Assembly: GCA_029834535.1 (NCBI GenBank)
Contig: JAQMWT010000435.1
Span: 62,001-126,000, forward strand
Origin: Chrysophaeum taylorii
Taxonomy: Eukaryota > Sar > Pelagophyceae > Pelagomonadales > Pelagomonadaceae
DNA: 64,000 nt
Direction of reading: 5' to 3'
The notes below the pieces were generated by a model. That model was not told the origin of the DNA and did no database searches. It worked only from the letters and a program-made list of their open reading frames with translations. Made by a program: the position numbers and the translations under genes. How positions within the stretch are numbered: the first letter of the stretch is position 1; each line of letters opens with the position of its first letter. Below are positions 9,418-17,383 of this stretch, one piece after another.

Positions 9418-10239
9418 CTAATCGAAGACGTGGGTGTCGAACAAGGAGGGCGTCGCTCGCCAAAACAAAATCGCGAGGACGAGGAGGCGCGCGCACAACA
9501 TGATGAAAGAAAAGGCGTCGCGAGGTCGTCGGCGGGCGTGGTCCTCGTCGACTCGCCCGTTGTCAACGCGCGGGGAATAAAAACCGGCGACCTTGGCGAG
9601 CTCGGCGACAATCGCGGCGTGGACGGCGTCCTTGCAGCTTGCCTCGACGTGGGCCTCGAGCGCCTCGACATATCCTCGCGTTCGACGGAGATCGTCGGCA
9701 AGCTCGACCGTCCTCGCCTCGAGCTGCTTGATCTCGGCACAGACCACGGCCAGCTGCGCTTCGTACTTTTCGATGCGATCCAAGCGCGCGGCATCGTGAT
9801 CATACGTCGCCACCACCTGCGTGGTTTCGTGGGCCTCGGCGATGGTGCGCGCAACGAAGGCCTCCGCATATCGCATCGGGTCTCGTTTGGAGCTCGCCAA
9901 GAGGCCTTGGGCGAGCCGCCACCCCTCGAAGGCATCCCTGAGGCGCCGCAGCGCCTCAGCCTCCAGTAGGTTTTCCAAGGTTTCCCGGCGTATGGTGCGG
10001 CGTGCATTCGACAACACCTTGGATTGTGGCGGCGGCGGTGGCGGTGTCTGCACGGCCAATTGCTTGGTTGTTGTTCTTGTTGTTGTTGTTGTTGTTGGCA
10101 CCAATTGATGCTTTGTTGGCGTCGAGGGCTTGGTCTCGGCGTCCTCGGGGTGCGTCAAAGGGTACCGCTGGCGGATGTCGTTTTCGTCGTCGTCGTCGTC
10201 GTCATCCGCTCCAGCAGCGCCTTTCAAGTGTTCCCACAT
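9418..10239 (-). CDS. coiled-coil protein with C-terminal membrane anchor
   Basis: 273 residues, family not recognised. An acidic run (DDDDDDDEND) and a Thr/Pro-rich low-complexity region fill residues 1-75, partly encoded by GTT and GAC repeats. A helical coiled-coil region follows at about 80-220 (LENLLEAEALRRL; EAQLAVVCAEIKQLEARTVE). Near the C-terminus a hydrophobic segment FIMLCARLLVLAILFW is flanked by basic residues on its N side, with about 13 residues after it. This is the layout of a tail-anchored protein, such as a SNARE-like or tethering factor, but I see no SNARE motif. Confidence 0.65.
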   Translation of the reverse strand: MWEHLKGAAGADDDDDDDENDIRQRYPLTHPEDAETKPSTPTKHQLVPTTTTTTRTTTKQLAVQTPPPPPPQSKVLSNARRTIRRETLENLLEAEALRRLRDAFEGWRLAQGLLASSKRDPMRYAEAFVARTIAEAHETTQVVATYDHDAARLDRIEKYEAQLAVVCAEIKQLEARTVELADDLRRTRGYVEALEAHVEASCKDAVHAAIVAELAKVAGFYSPRVDNGRVDEDHARRRPRDAFSFIMLCARLLVLAILFWRATPSLFDTHVFD

Positions 10240-10350
10240 TCATTCAGCGCACGAAGCATGCAATCATCATCGCAACAGTTTTGAACAACGCATCTTAATA
10301 TGCTACACAAAGCCTTTGCAATGTTGTCATGTCGCTACATACCTAGGTAT

Positions 10351-10374
10351 CCTAACTACTAATCGACAGATGTT

Positions 10375-10409
<35 letters not shown>

Positions 10410-11207
10410 TTGTCCCTCGATTTAGGGTAAGGATCAGGTAGGCGCGAGAGTAAGGATCAGGTAGGCGCGAGAGAGCCAGACAGTGATCCTCCAAGCCGTC
10501 TACGGCGACCTCGCAGACTATTTCCACGAGCCGCGGCGGCTCTTTCAGCGCGCCATTCTCACGCCCCGTCGAAACGATGTTGTAGATGCTGACAACGCGC
10601 GCATGACCGCGGACATGATCGATCGTGTCGTTGTCACCGAGGCTCCTCCAACCTGTATCCCGTAAGGCCCGCCGACGCCAAACGATCACCAAGAGCCAGG
10701 GCCAGACGCCCCGCGAGGTCGGCGTCCTCTTGGCGAAGCCCGTCTTCTGCCACGTCCAGCTCTACGTGGCTCTCTGTCGATCGGCAACCCCGAGGATATC
10801 CTCTTCTGAGTCGACGACTCCACCCTACCCCACACGTGCTGCGCAATACCGATAAGCCCCCTCCCGGCGTCTACACGCGCACGGTAGGTGAACTTACTGG
10901 GACCACGTGAACTTACTGGGGTTTGAGATTGGGACTAGGTGAACTGAGTGACCAGGTGAAACTGGGACCAGGTGTGAACATACTGGGGTTTTTAGAGTAA
11001 AGGGTTTTTAGAGTAAACTCAAAGGTTGGCGGCGCGTGCGGATCAAAGCAGCTTAGATTGGCGGAGGCGAGAGCGACGAGCTCAAAGGAGTTGGTGTGAG
11101 CTGGGTGAACTTACTGGCCAGGTGAACTTATATGAAACTTACTGGGACCAGGTGAACTTACTGGGGTTAGAGATTGGGACTAGGTGAACTTACTGGCCTG
11201 CACTTGT
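10351..11207 (+). mobile_element. Helitron-derived repeat unit D, internally deleted
   Basis: Boundary motif CCTAACTACTAATCGACAG at 10351; microsatellite; helicase remnant 10483-10870 in which about 200 nt are missing (ACCGCGG joins directly to ACATGATCGATCG); normal tail; end motif CCTGCACTTGT at 11207. Head-to-tail with unit E. It starts about 110 bp upstream of the coiled-coil gene start. Confidence 0.82.
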
Positions 11208-11227
11208 CCTAACTACTAATCGACAGA

Positions 11228-11262
<35 letters not shown>

Positions 11263-12246
11263 TTGTCCCTCGATTTAGGGTAAGGATCATGTGGGCCCGC
11301 GAGCCACACATTGATCCTCCAAGCCGTCTACGGCGACCTCGCAGACTATTTCCACGACCCGCGGCGGCTCTTTCAGCGCGCCATTCTCACGCCCCGTCGA
11401 AACGATGTTGTCGATGCTGACAACGCGCGCATGACCGCGGCCTTTTTTTCCCGGAGACGAGGCGTCGGAGTTCTTTTCGACCGACTAGGTTGGGTCGGAA
11501 GACGACGCCTCGCTCTCAAGAGTCGAGTTTTGAACTCCCTGACAACCAACGGCATGCTGACTTTGATCGCGAGCTTAAAGTCTTCGCAACCTCGACCCGT
11601 CGCACGGCCACTGCAACGGTACCAGATACATGATCGATCGTGTCGTTGTCACCGAGGCTCCTCCAACCTGTATCCCGTAAGGCCCGCCGACGCCAAACGA
11701 TCACCAAGAGCCAGGGCCAGACGCCCCGCGAGGTCGGCGTCCTCTTGGCGAAGCCCGTCTTCTGCCACGTCCAGCTCTACGTGGCTCTCTGTCGATCGGC
11801 AACCCCGAGGATATCCTCTTCTGAGTCGACGACTCCACCCTACCCCACACGTGCTGCGCAATACCGATAAGCCCCCTCCCGGCGTGTACACGCGCACTGT
11901 AGTTGAACTTACTGGGACCAGTTGAACTTACTGGGGTTTGAGATTGGGACTAGGTGAACTTAGTGACCAGGTGAACTTACTGGGACCAAGTGAACTTACT
12001 GGGGTTTTTAGAGTGAACGCAAAGGCTAGCGGCGTGTACGGATCAAAGCAGCTTAGATTGGCGGAGGTGAGAGCGACGAGCTCGAAGGAGAGTGGGGTGA
12101 GTGGATGTGAGCACGAGTGGGCTTACGCCGAACTTACTGGGGTTAGAGATTGGGACTAGGTGAACTTACTGGGACCAGGTGAACTTACTGGGGTTAGAGA
12201 TTGGGACCAGGTGAACTTACTGGCGAACTTACTGGCCTGCACTTGT
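11208..12246 (+). mobile_element. Helitron-derived repeat unit E
   Basis: Full unit abutting unit D. It keeps the 204-codon frame at 11311-11925 with RAILTPRRNDVVDADNAR in frame 1, the LRNLDPSHGHCNGTR stretch in frame 2 from 11582, and TITKSQGQTPREVGVLL in frame 3. It is near-identical to unit A (135-1177) in inverse orientation; a 73-codon shadow frame in the tail (11938-12159 here, 222-443 there) translates identically in both. It ends right at the start of the TATA-like sequence upstream of CCDC93. Confidence 0.85.
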
Positions 12247-12254
12247 ATATATAA
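12246..12254 (+). promoter_or_regulatory. TATA-like element upstream of CCDC93
   Basis: TATATATAA lies about 64 nt upstream of the CCDC93 ATG and directly at the end of Helitron unit E (its last T may be shared). Position fits a core promoter; no transcript start is known. Confidence 0.45.
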
Positions 12255-12317
12255 TTCCCCCCCCACAGTGAGGAAGGGTTCAAAAGAGGGGTTTTTGTTT
12301 GTACAACACGGACGGAA

Positions 12318-14144
12318 ATGGCAGAGATGATCTTCGAGCAGCCGCGGAACGAGGACCAGACGAGCTCCGCCGAGCGCGAGCTCCAGGAGCGCAAGTTCCG
12401 CGACATCACGAGCTACCTCGTGAGCGCGGGGTACTTTCGCGCGCGCGCACCGTCGTTATCGCCGTTCGACAAGGTGGTGGGGGGCATGTGTTACTGCATC
12501 ACGCACTCGCACACCCACCTCGACGTGGACGTGCTGTTTCGCGGGGACAAGTCGACGACGGGCCAGAATATCAAGCTTGCCGAGGAGATCGTGCACTGCA
12601 TGCGCGCGATGGGGTGCCCGGTCGCGCTGCAGGCGCATCAGATTCGAGGGCGCGACTGGGCGCAGGTTCAGCCGGCGATCGCGTGGCTCATCAAGAGGAT
12701 GTTCGAGGCGAAGGAGACGTTGGGGTCGAGGTTGCGTCAGTTTAGTTCGCAGCAATTCGAGAAGAGCTACGACGCGGCACAGTTGGGGGCGACGAGGCCC
12801 GAGCGGCGACCGCGGCGCGCACCCGAGCGTAAATTTCGGTACGCGGGGTCGCCGCTCGACTCTGAGGAGTCGGCCGTGTTCGCGTGCCTCCTCGAGTATG
12901 GGGACTCGCTGGTCGCCGCCGCGAGCCCGAAGACCCCGAGCAAGCAGGGGCTGGAGCGGGGGGTGACCGACTCGTTGTCTCGCGACCTCGAGAAGGCGCT
13001 CGAGCGCGCCGAGAAGGACGAGGAGGTGCACCGGGGTCGCGAGGAGGCTGCCGCCAAGGCGCTGCAGTCGGAGATGATGGCCGCCCAGCAGCAGCAGATC
13101 GCGGGGGCGCAGGTGGGGCAGATGGTGCGGCTCGGCGCGGGGGAGATCGCCGAGGCGGCCAAGCGGTACGAGGTAGCCAAGGCGACGGGCGCGCTCTCGG
13201 GCGGCGGAGACGCGTTCCTCGAGCGCGAGGCGGCCGTTCTGGAGCAGCGCGCCGCCAAGGCGCGCCAGACTGTCGAGGCGGCGCGGCGGAAGGTCGCGGG
13301 TCTCGAGGCGGAGCGCGACGCGGCCGTCGCCAAGGTCGCCGACGTTCGCGCGAAAATCGGCGAGTCCGAGAGCGTGGTAGAACGCGCGCGCCGCGAGATC
13401 GCCAAGCTCGTCCAAGTCGAGCAGCGGTGCGACGCGGCCAAAAAGCAGGATCTCGAAGAGCTCAAGAGGCTCGTGATTCTCAACGAGACTACCAAGCGAG
13501 AAGAGGCCGACTTCAAGGCCGACTGCAAGAAGAAGCTCGCCGCGCTCGAGGCGGACCTCGAGGCGGCGACGGCTGCCGTCGACGACCCCGACCGCCTCGC
13601 CGAAATCGAGGCGATGCACGCAAAGGTGGTCGCCAAGGATGCGCGGCTCCGGCGCCAGGTCGCTGCCTCGTCCCGTCGCATCGCCACCACGGCCCGCCTC
13701 ATCGACGACGTTCCGACCCGCACGGAACTCGTTCAGTACGAGCGCCGATTCCACGAGCTCTACGCGCAGGTGGCGACCAAGCTCGACGAGACAAGAAAGT
13801 ACTACGAGCTCTACAACTCCCTCGACGAAATCCTCAAAATCCATCAGAAGGAGGTCACCATCCTCAACTCGATCATAGACACGTACGCCCAGGCCATGAA
13901 GACCAAGCACGGCAAGCACGCTTTCCTCTCGCAGCTCGAGGAGATGAACGCGGGGCTCCGTAAGAACCTTCTCGCCAAGAAAGAGGCTCTCAAAAAGGCC
14001 ACCGACAGAGCCTCGCAGGAACAGGCCAAGTTCCAGCATCTCGTCGACGAGCACCGCAAGTACCACACGGCCGTAAAGGACTTTCACGACGAGTGCCAGA
14101 AAAACGAGGTCCTCCTCGCGAGGCTCCAGGAGCTCAAGCGATGA
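12318..14144 (+). CDS. CCDC93: CCDC93, coiled-coil subunit of the CCC (COMMD) complex
   Basis: 608 residues, close to the family's usual size. Residues about 20-130 carry the conserved N-terminal calponin-homology-like domain: RKFRDITSYLVSAGYFRAR, FDKVVGGMCYCITHS, LAEEIVHCMRAMGCP, IQPAIAWLIKR-type block. The rest, about 210-608, is long coiled coil with the conserved RRFHELYAQVATKLDETRK stretch and the family C-terminal coil. CCDC93 pairs with CCDC22 and COMMD proteins and works with Retriever and WASH in endosomal recycling; it is kept mainly in eukaryotes that have that pathway. One exon. It ends 110 nt from the convergent RING-LON gene. Confidence 0.93.
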   Translation: MAEMIFEQPRNEDQTSSAERELQERKFRDITSYLVSAGYFRARAPSLSPFDKVVGGMCYCITHSHTHLDVDVLFRGDKSTTGQNIKLAEEIVHCMRAMGCPVALQAHQIRGRDWAQVQPAIAWLIKRMFEAKETLGSRLRQFSSQQFEKSYDAAQLGATRPERRPRRAPERKFRYAGSPLDSEESAVFACLLEYGDSLVAAASPKTPSKQGLERGVTDSLSRDLEKALERAEKDEEVHRGREEAAAKALQSEMMAAQQQQIAGAQVGQMVRLGAGEIAEAAKRYEVAKATGALSGGGDAFLEREAAVLEQRAAKARQTVEAARRKVAGLEAERDAAVAKVADVRAKIGESESVVERARREIAKLVQVEQRCDAAKKQDLEELKRLVILNETTKREEADFKADCKKKLAALEADLEAATAAVDDPDRLAEIEAMHAKVVAKDARLRRQVAASSRRIATTARLIDDVPTRTELVQYERRFHELYAQVATKLDETRKYYELYNSLDEILKIHQKEVTILNSIIDTYAQAMKTKHGKHAFLSQLEEMNAGLRKNLLAKKEALKKATDRASQEQAKFQHLVDEHRKYHTAVKDFHDECQKNEVLLARLQELKR

Positions 14145-14254
14145 TGATGGTAACAGCAGCAACGCCATGCGCGCGGCGGCGGCTGCTGCTGCTGCTGGTC
14201 TGGCGGCTACTTCTGTTACTTATCCCAGGTGGTGGGTAGAGTAGACCCGCGAGG

Positions 14255-15436
14255 CTAACCAGTACCAGTATGATGATGATGATGATGACGATGACCATGT
14301 TGTTGTTGTTGTTGTTGTTGTTGTTGGTATAGGCGTTGGGGCGGGCGGGCCACGAAGCGGGCGAAGAGCGCGAGGGGGAGCGCGATGCCGCGCGCGACGG
14401 GTACGACGACGAGGCGGACGAGAAAACCCAGGAGGGCGAGCGCAGCGCGGATGGCGCCGCTTCCGCCCGCGCTTCGTTGATTGAGAAAGTCGTTGGAGCG
14501 CTTGATGGCGCCAAAAATCGTCGCGAGCCTGGCGACCGTGGAGGTTTGCAAGAGAATTTCCTCGCGTATCTCGGGCGCGACGCCGAGCACGGGTACGGGG
14601 TTGACCAGAGCGCCGACCCAGAGGGAGAAATTCTCGGCGTCTGCGAGCGGTGGCATCGGGCCGAGGTCGTCGAGAATACCGTCGAGATGGTGGCGGGTCC
14701 GCTCCCAGCCGCCGGTCCGCACGCGGTCGCACCAAACGCCGACCTGGGCGGCGACGTCTGACGCGAGAGTCGCGAGCCGTTCGCGGTCGTCGTCGTCGAC
14801 CGGCGCGTCGACGCAGGGCTCGACCGCCGCGACCCTATACCCATCGTCGCCATCCCAATCCCGGAGGATGCGCCATCGCCGGCGCCCGACGACCTCGCAG
14901 AGGTATCGCCCGTCGGGCAGGAGCGCGTGGTCGACGACCTCGCACTCGGTGAAAACGCGCGAGATCGATCGACCGCTCTGGCCGACGACGCCAAAGGTCG
15001 ATGGCGTCGACCGGAGCGCGGTCGCGATGAGGCGCCGGTACCGCTGCTCGAAGACGTGCAACTTGAACCGCTGGCGCGGCAGCAAGTGGTCGAGCACGAA
15101 CAACCCCCGCGTGGTTGTCGTCGTCGTCGTCGGGGGGTCGGTCGCGGCGCCCGCGGCGCGCGATGCGTACCGCTCGGGCACCAGCTCCTCGAGCAGGTGG
15201 TGGAGCGTCGAGTTTATCACGGGGGTCGTCGTGCTCAGCGTCGTCCGACAGGTAGGGCACTTCGTCGAGTGCTGCATGGCGCGACACAGACACCGCCGAC
15301 AAAAGGTGTGTCCGCATACGGTCGATGAGGGCTCGAAAAGCAGCTCGCAGCATATCTGGCACTCGGCGTGCCGCTCCACGATCTTCGACACGTTGTTGTT
15401 GTTGTTGTTGTTGTTCTCCGCCCACCACGTGATCAT
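14255..15436 (-). CDS. RING finger / LON substrate-binding domain protein (LONRF-like)
   Basis: 393 residues. A C3HC4 RING at residues 26-63 has all ligands (Cys26, Cys29, Cys41, His43, Cys46, Cys49, Cys60, Cys63). A LON N-terminal (substrate-binding) domain follows at about 108-240 with LPRQRFKLHVFEQRYRRLI and GRYLCEVVGRRRWRI. This pairing is that of LONRF ubiquitin ligases, but without their TPRs and with the RING in front. After it comes a hydrophobic stretch (about residues 320-355, ALALLGFLVRLVVVPVARG) that could enter a membrane, then Q9 and H6 runs. An N8 run sits just before the RING. Likely a membrane-linked E3 ligase; substrate unknown. It is divergent from DNAAF3 with 148 nt between starts. 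Confidence 0.88.
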   Translation of the reverse strand: MITWWAENNNNNNNNVSKIVERHAECQICCELLFEPSSTVCGHTFCRRCLCRAMQHSTKCPTCRTTLSTTTPVINSTLHHLLEELVPERYASRAAGAATDPPTTTTTTTRGLFVLDHLLPRQRFKLHVFEQRYRRLIATALRSTPSTFGVVGQSGRSISRVFTECEVVDHALLPDGRYLCEVVGRRRWRILRDWDGDDGYRVAAVEPCVDAPVDDDDRERLATLASDVAAQVGVWCDRVRTGGWERTRHHLDGILDDLGPMPPLADAENFSLWVGALVNPVPVLGVAPEIREEILLQTSTVARLATIFGAIKRSNDFLNQRSAGGSGAIRAALALLGFLVRLVVVPVARGIALPLALFARFVARPPQRLYQQQQQQQQQHGHRHHHHHHTGTG

Positions 15437-15584
15437 GACGACAGAAACCGGGGTTACTTACTGTACATGTAGCACGAGTCTGGGGTTTTTTTAAGGTCGA
15501 CAGGTAATAATAATAAGAAGGGTAGGGTTAACCCGGTTTTTCCTTTGTTCGGAACCCGAACCAACGCTACACAACGCCGGCATC

Positions 15585-17298
15585 ATGCAGCCTGCGCAGG
15601 CCATGGTCGAGCGAGCCGTCTGGGGCCAGCCGACCGTCGAGAACATCGGGCAGCACGCGCTGTGGGGCCTGAGCCCGGCATCAGACGTCCTGGCGCCGTT
15701 GCCTACGTGCGTCGAGGACGACCCAAAGGTCCCGATTCGGGTGCTGCTGGCGTCTCCGGGGGACATCCGGCACATCCTGCGCACCCTGAGCGAGCGGCGC
15801 GGTCGGGCGATCCGGTTCTACATCCACGAACCGTCGGTCGAGGTCCACGCGAGGCACCTCGTGTTGCTACGAGTGGCCCTCGACGTCGAGCTCCCGATCA
15901 AGCAGCGCGCGAGCGCTTGGCTCGAGATATTTGGGAACTCGATGATTCAGGAGCGGACCGAGCGGTACGTCGCGCGGCTCGCCGAGGAGCTCGTCGACCT
16001 CGTCACAGGGACCGGCGATAGCCTTACGGCTGACGCTGTCGATCTGAGTTGTTTGAAGTTTCGCGAGCGCGACGTACTCTGCGACGCGTTTCGAGCCTGG
16101 CGTACCTCGCCCTTTCCGCTCAAGGACTTGTGGGACCGCCGACTCCGCGAGACCCTCGGCCTCCGCTACGACTCCCGCGACACGGCGTTCGACTGGGACT
16201 ACAGGCTGGGCCTCGAGCCCGCCGGCGCCGGCATCGTCCACGTTCGTCAGTACAAGAACTGGCGCGAAACGGGCGTCGCCTTCGAGTTTGGGGACCAGGA
16301 GTACATCAAACCCAACCGTACCTTGGCGACCTTTTCGGTCGCCATCATGCGCTCGGGCAAGGACAGAGGCCAGAAGCGCGAAGTTCGCGGCTATTGGGGC
16401 GACGTCGTCGTCGGGCCCTACGTCGCCGTCGGCGTCGAGGCCGACACGACCCACGACGAAAATGCGGAATTGTTCTTCGAGATCGTCGACAAGGGCCACG
16501 GCACCCAACGCTACCGCCACAACGCCACCGAAATCGCAGTCTACAACGTCCTCAGCTTTTTGTGGCGCATAGAAACCGGTCGACGCTATCAGACGGCCGC
16601 GCCCCACAAAGTCTACAGCGGCCTCGGCGCCGACTCGGTCCCCGACGACCCCGGCGCCCGAGCGCGCCAAGCTCGCCACCAGGCCCTCGAGCGCGCGACC
16701 TCCATCCTCGACGCCTTCGACGGCATCTCCATCGTGCCAATCTGCGGTGCGCCCTTTTACTAATATTTCCCTCCAAATCAAGCCCCGACGGCCACCTTGC
16801 TGCGCGTAGGCGACTTGGACCAAGCCCTCCGCAAACCCTATCTTGGAGGAGGAGGAGGATCCTTCGACGTCGCCTTTCTGGGCATCAACGCTACAAACGC
16901 CATCGAATCCTCCGCCCTCAAGGCCCTCCTCAAGCCCGGAGCCCTCATCTACGCCGAGACGGCTAAGTACCTCCTTCCCCTCAAGAAGGAGCAGGTACGT
17001 CCGCGACGCTCTGCGGTCTCCCCCATGACGTCGTGTTGCGCAGCGCACCCTCTTCGTCAGAAAGATCCACGCCATGGCCACCGAGATGCAGTACACGCCA
17101 CGATATCTCACAGAGCCAGCGCCGGCGCGCGACGCCGACGAGACCATCGCCGAGTATGTCGGCGACTGCGCGACGACACCATCGGATCTTGAGACCGCCA
17201 TCATGTCCTTCGTGGTAAAGCCGCCGCCGCCGCCGCCACCACCTGGGGGGGGGGGCACGGAGCGCCTCACGACAGACACCCAATTAAACAACAAGTGA
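15585..17298 (+). CDS. DNAAF3: DNAAF3, dynein axonemal assembly factor 3
   Basis: Three exons, 15585-16746, 16783-16994 and 17044-17298, with introns of 36 and 49 nt; joined product 542 residues, matching the family size. The N-terminal half has the DUF4470 block (GQHALWGLSPASDVL, VLLASPGDIRHILRTL), the second half the DUF4471 part (DSRDTAFDWDYRL, FRDTGVAFEFGDQ-like block, RHNATEIAVYNVLSFLW, FDVAFLGINATNAI). DNAAF3 works in the cytoplasm to fold and pre-assemble axonemal dynein arms, so the organism should build motile cilia at some stage. A poly-Pro/Gly run near the C-terminus is encoded by CCG/GGG repeats and is not typical of the family. Confidence 0.93.
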
Positions 17299-17383
17299 CG
17301 ACGCCGTTGCTGTCTCGGGCCGCAAACTTTTTTTTGTACCTATAGTCAACCCCCAATTCATAGCCACAGCAACTACCGTCGCG

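Noticed and set aside
12456-14168. 570-codon minus-strand frame opposite CCDC93
   Set aside because: Antisense shadow; the plus strand matches CCDC93 over its length.
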